DNA of 64,000 bases from Duganella sp. BJB476 (GTDB lineage Bacteria > Pseudomonadota > Gammaproteobacteria > Burkholderiales > Burkholderiaceae_D), in assembly GCF_003416895.1 (NCBI RefSeq), contig NZ_QVIO01000001.1, positions 1,488,001-1,552,000 on the forward strand. The letters run 5' to 3'. Position 1 is the stretch's first letter. The number at the start of each line of letters is the position of its first letter. The notes under the pieces were generated by a model, which was not told where the DNA came from, searched no databases, and worked only from the letters and a program-made list of their open reading frames with translations. This document shows, one piece after another, positions 45,985 through 58,395 of this stretch. Both the position numbers and the translations under genes were made by a program.

Positions 45985-47252
45985 TGCGTCGAATCGCTAC
46001 ATTGCTGCATCGCTGGGCCGGTCTGCTGATCGCCGGCTTCCTTTTCATCAGCGGCGTGACCGGCGCGGTGATCTCCTGGGATCACGAGCTGGATGAATTG
46101 CTTAACCCGCACCTGACCGATGCCCACGGTGTCGGCCCCGCGCAGCCGGCGCTGCAATTGGCGCGGGCGCTGGAGGCGCGCCACCCGCAGATGCAGGTGC
46201 TGTCGGTGCCGATGGCGGCGGAACCCGGTCACTCGCTGGCCTTCTACGTGGAGCCGCGCGTGAATCCGGTCACCGGTGCGCTGTATCCGGCGCCGTACAA
46301 CCAGGTGTTTGTCGATCCCGTCACCGGCGCGGAGCTGGGCGCGCGCAAGTGGGGCGCGGCGTGGCCGATCACGCGCGAGACGTTCGTATCCTTCCTCTAC
46401 CAGCTGCACTACACACTGCACATTCCGCAGATGTGGGGCATCGACCAGTGGGGCCTGTGGCTGATGGGCGGCATCGCGATGATCTGGACCGTGGACAGCT
46501 TTGTCGGGTTCTATCTCACGCTGCCGGTGCGGCGGCGCGCGGTGGTGGCGGTCGGCCCGCAATCCAGGAGCTGGTGGCAGCGCTGGCGGCCGGCGTGGCT
46601 GATCCGCTTCGGCGCCGGCAGCACCAAGCTCAATTTCGACCTGCACCGCGCGTTCAGCCTGTGGACCTGGCTGCTGCTGTTCATTATCGCCTTCACGGCG
46701 TTCTCATTGAACCTGTACCGCGAGGTGTTCTTCCCGGTGATGTCGCTGGTGTCGGACGTGACGCCGTCGCCGTTCGATGTACGCACGCCGACCGGGCCGA
46801 CCAAGCCGCTGAAGCCCGTCCTGGCCTATGCCGATGTGCTGACGAAGGCTGAACCGGAAGCGGCGCGGCGCGGCTGGCGCGAACCGGTGGGGAATCTGTC
46901 GTATTCGCCCGAGTACGGGATCTACTCGGTGGCCTTCTTCGCGCCGCAGGACGAGCAGGGCGCCGGCGGCGTCGGCCACCGGCAGCTCTACTACGACGGC
47001 CGCAGCGGCGCGCTGCTGGGCGAGCGCCAGCCGTGGAAGGGCACGGCCGCCGACATCTTCGTCCAGGCCCAGTTCCCGCTGCATTCGGGACGCATCCTCG
47101 GCGTCCCGGGCCGGGTGCTGATCTCGCTGATGGGCCTGGTCGTCGCCACCTTGTCCGTGACCGGTGTGCTGATCTGGTGGCGCAAACGCGGCGCGCGGGT
47201 TACGGCGGCGGCCAGGCCTACGGCACAGCGCGCGGCAAGCGCTCGCCGTTGA
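45984..47252 (+). CDS. PepSY-associated membrane protein, possible ferric-siderophore reductase
   Basis: 422 residues with four predicted membrane helices (near residues 10-32, 155-180, 225-245 and 365-388). The family motifs are LLHRWAGLLIAGFLFISG, NFDLHRAFSLWTWLLLF, and two periplasmic PepSY-like stretches. Proteins of this type in siderophore operons are linked to iron release from the ferric complex at the inner membrane. It is the last gene of the operon; its 3' end overlaps the convergent M28 peptidase gene by 35 bases. Confidence 0.88.
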   Translation: MRRIATLLHRWAGLLIAGFLFISGVTGAVISWDHELDELLNPHLTDAHGVGPAQPALQLARALEARHPQMQVLSVPMAAEPGHSLAFYVEPRVNPVTGALYPAPYNQVFVDPVTGAELGARKWGAAWPITRETFVSFLYQLHYTLHIPQMWGIDQWGLWLMGGIAMIWTVDSFVGFYLTLPVRRRAVVAVGPQSRSWWQRWRPAWLIRFGAGSTKLNFDLHRAFSLWTWLLLFIIAFTAFSLNLYREVFFPVMSLVSDVTPSPFDVRTPTGPTKPLKPVLAYADVLTKAEPEAARRGWREPVGNLSYSPEYGIYSVAFFAPQDEQGAGGVGHRQLYYDGRSGALLGERQPWKGTAADIFVQAQFPLHSGRILGVPGRVLISLMGLVVATLSVTGVLIWWRKRGARVTAAARPTAQRAASARR

Positions 47253-48591
47253 GCAGGCCCCACGCCAGCACGGCCAGCACCTGCGTCGCCTGCACCAGGT
47301 CGGCCTTGACGACGTGATCGATCGTGTCGGCTTGGCTGTGCTGGGTGTGGGTGCGGTAGTCGCGCGGATCCTGTCCCGGCGGGAAGGCGGGTATGCCGCG
47401 GGCGACGAAGGGTTCGAAATCCGATCCGCCGGCCATGGCGTAGACGATGTCAATCGGGCCCAGCGCCTTGGCCGGCGCCAGCGCCGCCTGCAAGGGCGCG
47501 TACCAGGCTTCCTGCTTCATGTCGGGGAAGCCCGTGATGCGGCCGGCGCCGCTGTCCTGCACCAGCACCGCCTGGATTTTCGACAGCTCGTCCGCGTGGG
47601 CCGCGACGTAGGCTTTGCTGCCCAGCAGGCCTTGCTCCTCGCCGGAGAACAGCACCACGCGCAGCGTTCGTTTCGGCCGCAGGTCCAGCGCGTGCACGGC
47701 GCGCAGGATCTCCATCATCGCCACGGTACCGGCGCCGTTGTCGGTGGCGCCGGTACCCAGGTCCCATGAGTCGATGTGCGCTCCGAGGATAACCATCTCG
47801 CCGACGGGATCCGTGCCGGGGAAGTCCGCCACCACGTTGTAGGCGGTGGCGGGGCTGGCGGCGAAATGGCCGCCAAGCTCCATCGCCACGCGCGGAGCGC
47901 GGCCGCGCGCCAGCAAGCGCTTGAGCGCATTCGCATGCTCGCTGGTGATGATGGCGGCGTTGGTGTCGAACAGCGACGCCGGACCACCCCACATCTCCTG
48001 CAAGCTGTTGCTCTTGGTCGAGATGAACAGCACGCCGGCAAACTGTGCGTCCGTGATCATCTTCCTGGTTTCGGCCAGATAGCGCGGCAAGTCCTTGCGC
48101 TGTTCGGGCGTCGCCCTGGGTACGGATTCAAGCAGCACGATCCGGCCTTTCAGTCCGGCCGCCGCGGTCTTGAACTCGTCCCAGGTCCTGGCGTCCAGTA
48201 CCGCCACGTCGCCGTGGACGACGCCGTGGGTGCCGCTGGTCCAGGCCTTCTGCACGACATCCAGCTTCATGCCGTTGGCGTTGAGCAGGCGCGCGCTGGC
48301 GATGCCGCGCTGCCATGGGCGGCCCATGTCATAGCCTTCCAGATGCGCGTTCACGGCGCCGTAGCTGGCCAGCCGCTTCACGGCCCACTGCTGGGCGGCG
48401 CGAAGCTGGGCCGAGCCGGTCAGGCGTGGGCCGATGTCGTCGCACAGTTCCTCCAGGTCGGGCATCAACCGTGACCGCTCGCCGATTTCCTCGATCAGCC
48501 GGTTCTCGGCGGAGGAAGGCGCGGGCTGCGCCTGCGCAAGGCCGGCGCCGAGCAGCAGCGCGGCCGTTACCAAATATCGTCGCCACAGCAT
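47218..48591 (-). CDS. M28 family zinc peptidase (carboxypeptidase Q-like), exported
   Basis: 457 residues with a signal peptide (ending AQAQP). The M28 core shows the expected zinc ligands: His in LGAHIDSWDLG, Asp in GATDNGAGTVA, the Glu pair in SGEEQGLLGSKAY, Asp in LVQDSGAG and a late His in RTHTQHSQADTID. The PA-like insert fits carboxypeptidase Q and aminopeptidase relatives. It probably trims peptides in the periplasm. It is convergent with the siderophore operon and 8 bases downstream of a small secreted protein gene, so it forms a two-gene operon with that gene. Confidence 0.9.
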   Translation of the reverse strand: MLWRRYLVTAALLLGAGLAQAQPAPSSAENRLIEEIGERSRLMPDLEELCDDIGPRLTGSAQLRAAQQWAVKRLASYGAVNAHLEGYDMGRPWQRGIASARLLNANGMKLDVVQKAWTSGTHGVVHGDVAVLDARTWDEFKTAAAGLKGRIVLLESVPRATPEQRKDLPRYLAETRKMITDAQFAGVLFISTKSNSLQEMWGGPASLFDTNAAIITSEHANALKRLLARGRAPRVAMELGGHFAASPATAYNVVADFPGTDPVGEMVILGAHIDSWDLGTGATDNGAGTVAMMEILRAVHALDLRPKRTLRVVLFSGEEQGLLGSKAYVAAHADELSKIQAVLVQDSGAGRITGFPDMKQEAWYAPLQAALAPAKALGPIDIVYAMAGGSDFEPFVARGIPAFPPGQDPRDYRTHTQHSQADTIDHVVKADLVQATQVLAVLAWGLLNGERLPRAVP

Positions 48592-48599
48592 GGCGTGCC

Positions 48600-49142
48600 T
48601 TAGCGCTTGGGCATGGGCGGCAGCGCGCGCACGAACGCGAGCAGCGTGCCTTTGTCGCGCGCGGCCACGGCGTCGTCCAGCGGAGCGGAGCGGTTGTCGG
48701 GATTGGCCGCGAGCAGGTTCTGGTAAGCGCGTAAGACGCCTTCCAGTCCGGCCACCGTCTTGGCTTCGAATTCATCCTTGCTCTTTTGCGGATCGTGGAT
48801 CTGGTGCTGCACCTGGTAGGCCGCCGTGCTCACCATATGCTGGAAGATCGCGACGCGTTTCAGCTCGCCCTTGGCGGCGCCGTTCATCAGCCAGAACGCG
48901 CCCTGGTCGGGGCCGAAGCTGTAGTCGGGAACATCGTCCGACCATTTCTGGAACCAGCGGCCGTCGGCCGAGGCCATCGTGGCGACCGGATCCTTGTCGG
49001 CGGCGGCGGCGATCTGGACGACGCGGGCGATTTCTTCCGGCGTCGCCGGGCCGCGGCTGTCGGCGGCGTGGGCAGAGGACAACATGCAGCTGCCGATGGC
49101 GAGGACGGCGCACATTTGGGTGATGAGTCGATGCATATTCAT
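48600..49142 (-). CDS. Small secreted protein of unknown function
   Basis: I do not recognise this 180-residue protein. It has a signal peptide (residues 1-26, cleaved after SAHA), then a mainly helical body (GRWFQKWSDDVPDYSFGPDQ; VRALPPMPKR at the end). One Cys near residue 19 lies within the signal region without a good lipobox, so it should be periplasmic. GGAG eight bases upstream sets the start. It is the first gene of the pair with the M28 peptidase. Confidence 0.75.
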   Translation of the reverse strand: MNMHRLITQMCAVLAIGSCMLSSAHAADSRGPATPEEIARVVQIAAAADKDPVATMASADGRWFQKWSDDVPDYSFGPDQGAFWLMNGAAKGELKRVAIFQHMVSTAAYQVQHQIHDPQKSKDEFEAKTVAGLEGVLRAYQNLLAANPDNRSAPLDDAVAARDKGTLLAFVRALPPMPKR

Positions 49143-49508
49143 GGGTAGGGCTCCTGTGAAGGTGGATGATCGAAAATGATCGCCACTCCCTTAGCAACCA
49201 GCGTGCCAATTGATAAGCCGTTGATTTCATACAGTTGGCGCCCGCTGGTGCGGGAGCGCATGTGTGCGCTTCCGAACAAGGTTGACCGCATGCGGACAGG
49301 CCACGGGAGAGGGCCTGGGCGGAGGTCGGCAGCGCGAACGACACGGTGGCCGAGGGCTGATGGCGATGCGGGCGCGGGTCTGGATGCGGCGGAACTGTCG
49401 CATTTTCATCGTGTGATTTTTGGATAGATTCTCTGTTAGAATCTTGTGTAACCTTCATGTAAGCGCAAGCCGGTTTCCAGGCGTTCCCAGTCAGTGAAAT
49501 GGATCTCC
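49143..49508. other. 366-base spacer upstream of the chemosensory operon
   Basis: This spacer separates the divergent M28 pair from the chemosensory operon. No gene is evident. Near its right end, GATTCT and AGAATC form an inverted repeat with a five-base spacer (49427-49443), and TAGAAT (49437-49442) could be a -10 element. An operon promoter with an overlapping operator is possible. Confidence 0.4.
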
Positions 49509-49979
49509 ATGACATTCGATAGTGAGCCATTGCATTCGGTACTGTTATGCCGCAGCGGGCAACGCCTGTGTGCGCTGCCGCTGCGCCATGTGCGTGAAAT
49601 CATGCGCGCGCTGCCGGTCGATCCGGTGCCCGCCATGGCCGACTTCCTGCTCGGCCTGGCCCTGATACGCGGCGTCCCCGTTCCCGTCATCGATTGCGCG
49701 CGCCTGGTCGGGCCGGCTTGCTCGGCGCAAGTGTCGCGTTTTGTCACATTGACCGTCGGCCCGCGCCAACTGGCGCTGGCGGTGGACGGCGTGATCGGCG
49801 TGCGCCAGCTGGCCGCCGCCGCGCTGGCCGAGATCGCCCCCTTGCTGGATGGTAGCGACGATGGCCTGGTGCAAGCCATCGCCACGCTCGATGCCGAATT
49901 GCTGCTGGTGCTGCGTACCGGCCGCATGGTGCCCGAGTCCATGTGGGACGCCCTGGCGACAGGGGAGGCCACCGCATGA
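49509..49979 (+). CDS. CheW-like coupling protein
   Basis: 156 residues from the ATG used (a GTG five codons upstream is the alternative). It is a single CheW domain with LRHVREIMRALPVDPVP, FLLGLALIRGVPVPVIDCAR and a late VDGVIGVRQL. CheW proteins link the MCP receptor to the CheA kinase. It is the first gene of an eight-gene chemosensory operon and overlaps the CheR gene by ATGA. It corresponds to WspB in position. Confidence 0.88.
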   Translation: MTFDSEPLHSVLLCRSGQRLCALPLRHVREIMRALPVDPVPAMADFLLGLALIRGVPVPVIDCARLVGPACSAQVSRFVTLTVGPRQLALAVDGVIGVRQLAAAALAEIAPLLDGSDDGLVQAIATLDAELLLVLRTGRMVPESMWDALATGEATA

Positions 49980-51475
49980 ACGTCGAGCCTACTTCCACCC
50001 AGGTGGCGCAGTTCCGCGACCTGATCGCCGAGCGGCTAGGCTTGCAATTCGATGAAACCAAGTTGGGCAACCTGGCGCGGGTGCTGGCCCTGCATGCGGG
50101 CGGCGACAGCGCCGCTTTTATCGCCACGCTGGCGGCGGCGCCCGCGCCGTGCGAGGCGCTACACCGGCTGGCCGTCGACCTGACCGTCACCGAAACTTAT
50201 TTTTACCGGAATATCGAGCAGATCCGCGCCTATGCCGAGGTTGCGCTGCCGGCCTGCTGGCAGGCGCGCGAAGGCTTGCCGGTGCGAGTGCTGTCGGCCG
50301 GCTGCGCCTCGGGCGAGGAGCCGTACACGCTGGCCATCACCGCGCGCGAGGCGGGGCCGCTGGGCGCCGGCAGCGTCGAGATCCGCGCCGTCGACGCCAA
50401 TCCCGCCATGCTGGCCAAGGCAGCGCGCGCCCACTACTCGGCCTGGTCGCTGCGCGAAGTCAGCCCGGCCATGCGGGCGCGCTGGTTCACCCGCGAAGCC
50501 GAGCTGTATGTGCTCAACGACAGCGTGCGGCGCTCGGTGCGCTTCGACCAGCGCAACCTGGCCCAGGACGATGACGAGCTGTGGGCGCCCGGCAGCTACG
50601 ACATCGTCTTCTGCCGCAACGTGCTGATGTATTTCAGCCCGGCCCAGGCGCAGGCGGCGGTGGCGCGCATCGCCGGCGCCATGGCGCCCGGCGGCTACCT
50701 GTTCATGGGCCACGCGGAAACCTTGCGCGGCCTGTCGCACGACTTTCATCTGTGCCATACCCATGCCACCTTCTACTACCAGCGCAAGCTGTACGCCGGC
50801 CAGGCGCCGCTGCCGGCCGACTTCAGCCAGCCGCCGTGGAACGGCGTGCAAACCCGGCCGGTGCTGTTCGACGATCCGGCCTGGGTCGACGTCATCGCCC
50901 GCGCCGCGCAGCGCATCGACACGCTGGCGGTGGCGGTGCCGCGCGCCGGCGCCATCCCATCGGCACCGGCGCAGGCCGATCTGCACCATGCGCTGACCTG
51001 CCTGCACAACGAACAATTCGAGCAAAGCCTGGCGCTGATCGACAAGCTGCCGCAACAACACGCCGAGGACCCGGACGTGCTGCTGCTGAAGGCCATCTCG
51101 CTCAGCCAGAGCGGCGCGCTGGCGGCGGCGCAGAACGTCTGCCATCAATTGCTGGTGCGCGACGAGCTCAACGCCGGCGCGCAGTACGTGCTGGCGCTGT
51201 GCCACGAGGAGGGGGGCGACAACGCGGCGGCGCTGGCCCACTACCGCAGCGCGGCCTATCTGGATCCCGGTTTCGCGCTGGCGCGCCTGCACATCGGCGT
51301 GCTGGAGCGGCGCATGGGCGACGCCGAGTCGGCCCGGCGCGACCTGGCCCAGGCCCTGATCCTGCTCCAGCACGAGGAAGCTTCGCGGCTGTTGCTGTTC
51401 GGCGGCGGCTTCCCGCGCAGCGCCCTGGTCGGCTTGTGCCGGGCCGAGCTGGCCGCGCTGGGAGCTGCGCCATGA
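49976..51475 (+). CDS. CheR-type methyltransferase with TPR tail (WspC-like)
   Basis: 499 residues. An N-terminal CheR methyltransferase (residues 1-270) has VTETYFYRNIEQIR, the SAM loop SAGCASGEEPYTLA and DIVFCRNVLMYF. A C-terminal region (about 340-490) is of TPR-like helices (DLHHALTCLHNEQFEQSLAL; AAYLDPGFALARLHIGVLER). It methylates glutamates on the MCP to tune its activity; the TPR probably binds the receptor or other operon proteins. It is linked to both neighbouring genes by ATGA overlaps. Confidence 0.92.
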   Translation: MNVEPTSTQVAQFRDLIAERLGLQFDETKLGNLARVLALHAGGDSAAFIATLAAAPAPCEALHRLAVDLTVTETYFYRNIEQIRAYAEVALPACWQAREGLPVRVLSAGCASGEEPYTLAITAREAGPLGAGSVEIRAVDANPAMLAKAARAHYSAWSLREVSPAMRARWFTREAELYVLNDSVRRSVRFDQRNLAQDDDELWAPGSYDIVFCRNVLMYFSPAQAQAAVARIAGAMAPGGYLFMGHAETLRGLSHDFHLCHTHATFYYQRKLYAGQAPLPADFSQPPWNGVQTRPVLFDDPAWVDVIARAAQRIDTLAVAVPRAGAIPSAPAQADLHHALTCLHNEQFEQSLALIDKLPQQHAEDPDVLLLKAISLSQSGALAAAQNVCHQLLVRDELNAGAQYVLALCHEEGGDNAAALAHYRSAAYLDPGFALARLHIGVLERRMGDAESARRDLAQALILLQHEEASRLLLFGGGFPRSALVGLCRAELAALGAAP

Positions 51476-51999
51476 ACCCGGACAGCCTGCCGGCCGGCGG
51501 CGCCCGCGAACTGCGCGAGCAGTTCGACCGTTCGTTCGCGCTGGCCCCCAGCCTGCCGGCCGCCGGCAGCGTCAACCTGCTGACGATACGGATAGGCGCC
51601 GAGCCCTATGCCATTCGCCTGGCCGATATCCGCGGCCTGCATGCGGACCGCCGCATCCTGGAAGTGCCCAGCCCCATGCCGGAACTGCTGGGCGTAACCA
51701 ACTTCCGTGGCCAGATCGTGCCGGTCTACCAGCTGACAACCTTGCTGGGCAAGGCCGGCGCCGGCGCGCCGCGCTGGATGGTGTTGGTGCAGGCCAGCGC
51801 GCCGTTGGCGCTTGCCTTCGAAGCCTTCGAATCCCACATCTGCGCCAGCGCCGAACAATTGATCGCCGCAGCCGACGGGCAGCAATGCGAGGCGGTCCAT
51901 ACGGCCGGCGGCGTGGTGCCGGTGCTGGCCATCGCCGCGCTGGCGGCCGAGGTCGAAGCGCGCACCGCCCGGGCGCAGCAGGGAGACCGGCATGGCTAA
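51472..51999 (+). CDS. Second CheW-like coupling protein (WspD-like)
   Basis: 175 residues with a single CheW domain (LLTIRIGAEPYAIRLADIRG; MPELLGVTNFRGQIVPVYQL) preceded by a 35-residue lead. Two different CheW proteins in one operon is the Wsp arrangement, where they occupy different positions in the receptor array. It begins inside the end of the CheR gene and overlaps the CheA gene by 8 bases. Confidence 0.92.
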   Translation: MNPDSLPAGGARELREQFDRSFALAPSLPAAGSVNLLTIRIGAEPYAIRLADIRGLHADRRILEVPSPMPELLGVTNFRGQIVPVYQLTTLLGKAGAGAPRWMVLVQASAPLALAFEAFESHICASAEQLIAAADGQQCEAVHTAGGVVPVLAIAALAAEVEARTARAQQGDRHG

Positions 52000-54001
52000 A
52001 GATCCCTACCGCTATTTCCGCATCGAGGCGCGCGAGCTGATCGAGCAGATCGGCAAGGGCGTGCTGGCGCTGGAGCAGGGCGTGCGCGACGTCGAACAGG
52101 TGGCCTTGCTGCTGCGCTGGGCCCATACGCTGAAGGGCGCCGCGCGGGTGGTGCGGCAGGCCGAGATCGCCGACCTGATACACGGCGTTGAAGAATTGCT
52201 GACGCCCCTGCGCAGCGACGACGCACCGCTGCCGCGCAGCACAGTCGACCAATTGCTGGCCGCCTGCGACCGGGTCAACGGGCTGCTGGCGCAACTGCCG
52301 CAACCGGAGGCCGTCCCCGCCGCGCCCGTTCCCATGCCTGTCACCGGCGGCGCGCCGGCGCCCGAAGCCGAGGCCGAAGCGCCGCAGCGGCTCGGCCGCG
52401 CCGACGTGCTGGAAGTCGATGTGCTGCTGGAGGGGTTGGGCGAGATCGGCACCGAGCTGGCGGCCATGCGGCGCGCCATCGGCACGCTGGACGCCTTGCG
52501 CGAACTGGCGCTGGCGGGCGAGGCGGCGCAGGGCGGCCGCGTGCTGGTGGCGCAGCTTGACACGCTGGAGCGCCGCATGGCCGGCGGCGCCGAACGCATC
52601 GACCGCGAGCTGCGCCAGACCCGCGACGCCGCCGAGCGCCTGCGGCTGGTGCCGGTGGAGGGCATCTTCACCACTCTGGAACGCTGCGCGCGCGACGCCG
52701 CCCACAGCAGCGGCCGCCAAGTCGTGTTCGAGGCCGCCGGCGGCCAGTTGCGGGTCGACGGCGAAGTATTGGACGTAGTGCTGGGCGCCTTGCTGCAACT
52801 GGTGCGCAACGCGGTGGCGCATGGCATTGAAACCCCGGCCGAGCGGCTGGCGGCTGGCAAGCCGGCGGCCGGCCGCATCATGCTGGAGGTGGCACGGCGC
52901 GGCTACATGGTGTGGTTCCGTTGCCGTGACGACGGCCGCGGCATCGATCACGCGGCGCTGCGCCGCTCGCTGGCCGAACGCGGCCTGGACGCGCCGGACG
53001 ACAACGCCGGCCTGCTGGCGCGGCTGATGCAGGGCGGCGTCAGCACCAGCAGCGTGGTGACCGAGCTGTCCGGGCGCGGCATCGGCATGGACGTGGTACG
53101 GGCCGCGATGGGCAAGCTGGGCGGCAAGGCCCAGGCCGCCAGCAGCACGGGTGGCGCCACCTTCGAGCTGTGCGTGCCGCTGACCCTGGCGGCGCTGGAT
53201 GTGTTGCTGGTCGAGGCCGACGGCCAGACCATGGCCTTGCCGCTGGACGCCGTGCACGGCGCGCTGCGGGTGCCGCTGGATCAGGTGGTGCACACCGTGG
53301 ACGGCGGCGCCATCGTCTACGAAGGCCAGCTGCTGCCCCTGCTGCCGCTGGCGGTGGGCGCGGCCGCGCGCAGTGCGCACCTGTGGTCGCCGCGCGCGAT
53401 GACGGCGGTGGTGATCCGCAGCCAGGGCGAGCTGCTGGCCCTGGCCACCAGCCGGCTCGGCGGCGTCGACAGCGTGGTGCTGCGTGCCTTGCCGCCGCTG
53501 GTGGCGGCCGATCCCATGGTGCTGGGCCTGTACCTGGACATCGAGGGCGAGCCGCGCCTGGTGCTCGATCCCGAGGAGCTGGGCCGCGCGCTGACGCGGC
53601 GCCGCAGCAGCGGCCGCGAGGTCGCCACGCCGTGCCTGCCGATCCTGATCGTCGACGATTCGCTGACCACCCGCATGCTCGAGAGCAGCATCCTGGAATC
53701 GGCCGGCTACCAGGTCGCGCTGGCGGCGTCGGCCGAGGAGGGGCTGGAGCTGGCGCGGCAAAACCGCTACGCGCTGTTCCTGGTCGACGTCGAAATGCCG
53801 GGCATGGACGGCTTCGGCTTCATCACCGAGATCCGCGCCGATCCGCAGCTGTGCGAGATCCCGGCCATGCTGGTGACCTCGCTCGACACGGCGGCGCACC
53901 GCCGGCGCGGCGCCGAGGCCGGCGCCAACGGCTACATCGTCAAGAACGAATTCGATCAGACCGCGTTCCTGGCGAAGATCGGGGAGCTGGTACAGCGATG
54001 A
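51992..54001 (+). CDS. CheA-type hybrid histidine kinase with receiver (WspE-like)
   Basis: 669 residues. The Hpt/P1 domain holds the phosphorylation site His45 in HTLKGAARVV. There is no separate P2. Dimerisation and ATPase domains (about 135-390) have QLVRNAVAHGIETP, DDGRGID and GRGIGMDVV, followed by a CheW/P5 domain (about 395-530). The C-terminal receiver (about 550-669) has the phospho-acceptor Asp in LFLVDVEMPGMDG. The receiver can act as a phosphate sink or feed another regulator. AGGGAG lies before the ATG. Confidence 0.94.
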   Translation: MAKDPYRYFRIEARELIEQIGKGVLALEQGVRDVEQVALLLRWAHTLKGAARVVRQAEIADLIHGVEELLTPLRSDDAPLPRSTVDQLLAACDRVNGLLAQLPQPEAVPAAPVPMPVTGGAPAPEAEAEAPQRLGRADVLEVDVLLEGLGEIGTELAAMRRAIGTLDALRELALAGEAAQGGRVLVAQLDTLERRMAGGAERIDRELRQTRDAAERLRLVPVEGIFTTLERCARDAAHSSGRQVVFEAAGGQLRVDGEVLDVVLGALLQLVRNAVAHGIETPAERLAAGKPAAGRIMLEVARRGYMVWFRCRDDGRGIDHAALRRSLAERGLDAPDDNAGLLARLMQGGVSTSSVVTELSGRGIGMDVVRAAMGKLGGKAQAASSTGGATFELCVPLTLAALDVLLVEADGQTMALPLDAVHGALRVPLDQVVHTVDGGAIVYEGQLLPLLPLAVGAAARSAHLWSPRAMTAVVIRSQGELLALATSRLGGVDSVVLRALPPLVAADPMVLGLYLDIEGEPRLVLDPEELGRALTRRRSSGREVATPCLPILIVDDSLTTRMLESSILESAGYQVALAASAEEGLELARQNRYALFLVDVEMPGMDGFGFITEIRADPQLCEIPAMLVTSLDTAAHRRRGAEAGANGYIVKNEFDQTAFLAKIGELVQR

Positions 54002-55025
54002 GCAAATTACGGGTCCTGGTGGTGGAAGATTCGCTGACGGTGCGCATGCACCTGTGCGAGCTGCTGGAGGCCGACCCGGCGATCGAACTGGTCGGCAAGG
54101 CCGAGGACGGCAAGCAGGCCATCGAGCTGTGCCTGGCGCTGCGGCCGGACGTGATCTCGCTCGACATGATGATGCCGGTGATGACCGGCCTGGCCGCCAC
54201 CGAATACATCATGGCCTATTGCCCGACGCCGATCCTGGTGGTGTCGTCCTCGGTCAACCGTGGCGAGCTGTTCCGCACCTACGAGGCGCTGGCGGCCGGC
54301 GCGCTGGACGTGATCGAAAAGCCCCGGCCCGACCAGCACGGCTGGGGCGAGCACTACATCGCCATGCTCAAGCTGGTGGCCAAGATCAAGGTGGTGACCC
54401 ATTTGCGCGGCCGGCGCGCCGCCGCGCCCGTCACGCCGCCGGCGCCGATCCCGCAGCAGGGCCTGCGGCTGATCGCGGTGGGCGCCTCGACCGGCGGGCC
54501 GCGCGCGCTGGTCGACGTGCTGGGTGTGCTGCCGGCCGAATTTCCGCTGCCGCTGCTGGTGGTGATCCATATCGCCGAGCCGTTCGGCACCGCCTTTGTC
54601 GACTGGCTGGACGACCACTGCGCGCTGGACGTGCGGCTGGCGCGCCACGGCCAGCCACTGCCCGCGCGCGGCGTGGTGCTGGCCGCGCCCGGCCTGCATC
54701 TGGAACTGCGCGGCCGCCAGCTGGTGTGCGAGCGCGGGCCGGAGCGCCACTCGTGCCGGCCGTCGGTCGACGTGCTGTTCGAATCGGTGGCGCGCGAATG
54801 CGGCGCGGCCGCCGCCGCCGTGCTGCTGACCGGCATGGGCCAGGACGGCGCGCGCGGCATGCTGGCCGTGCGCAACACCGGTGGCCTGACCATCGCCCAG
54901 GACGAAGCCAGCAGCGTGGTGTACGGCATGCCGCGCGAGGCGGCGCTGCTGAACGCGGCGCAGCGCATCCTGCCGCTGGCGGAGATCGGCCCGGCGCTGG
55001 CCGCGCTGGCCAGCTGGAGGGCGTC

Positions 55026-55029
<4 letters not shown>
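53998..55029 (+). CDS. CheB-type protein-glutamate methylesterase (WspF-like)
   Basis: 343 residues. A receiver domain (1-120) has the phospho-acceptor Asp56 in SLDMMMPVMTG. A linker leads to the methylesterase domain (about 155-343) with catalytic Ser in VGASTGGPRAL, His in VIHIAEPFG and Asp in TGMGQDGARG. It removes methyl groups added by CheR and so resets the receptor. The start overlaps the CheA stop and its own stop overlaps the hybrid kinase start (ATGA in both cases). Confidence 0.94.
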
Positions 55030-57932
<2,903 letters not shown>

Positions 57933-57958
57933 GGCAGGCACGATAACCGGGGTGGATG

Positions 57959-58327
57959 ATGGCACGCATACTGATCGTCGAAGATACGCCTGGCAATATG
58001 CTGCTGACCAGCATCATGCTGGAAAGCGACGGGCACACGCTGTATTGCGCCGAACGGGCGCGCGCCGGCATCGACATCGCCCGCGAGCAGCTGCCGGACC
58101 TGATCCTGATGGATGTGCAGATGCCGGAGCTGGACGGCATCGCGGCGGTCGCCATCCTCAAGGGCGATCCGCGCACGCAGGCGATACCGGTGGTGGCGCT
58201 GACCGCCTACGTGATGAAGGGCGACCGCGAGCGCATGCTGGCGGCCGGCTTTGACAGCTACATCGAAAAACCCATCGATTACGACAGTTTCATGGCCGAG
58301 GTCACACGCATACTGGGGCCGGCATAG
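57959..58327 (+). CDS. Stand-alone receiver-domain response regulator
   Basis: 122 residues consisting of one receiver domain: ARILIVEDTPGNMLL, the phospho-acceptor in LILMDVQMPELDG and the conserved Lys in YIEKPIDYD. It resembles CheY- and DivK-type proteins that act through protein contacts. It sits 26 bases after the hybrid kinase gene and is probably its phosphorylation target. A start at the adjacent ATG (57956) is equally possible. Confidence 0.9.
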   Translation: MARILIVEDTPGNMLLTSIMLESDGHTLYCAERARAGIDIAREQLPDLILMDVQMPELDGIAAVAILKGDPRTQAIPVVALTAYVMKGDRERMLAAGFDSYIEKPIDYDSFMAEVTRILGPA

Positions 58328-58395
58328 CCAGCGCAGCGCGATGGATACACGCAAGGGTAGGCGGACCGATCCGCCGGTTGAGGGAGTGACGCATC

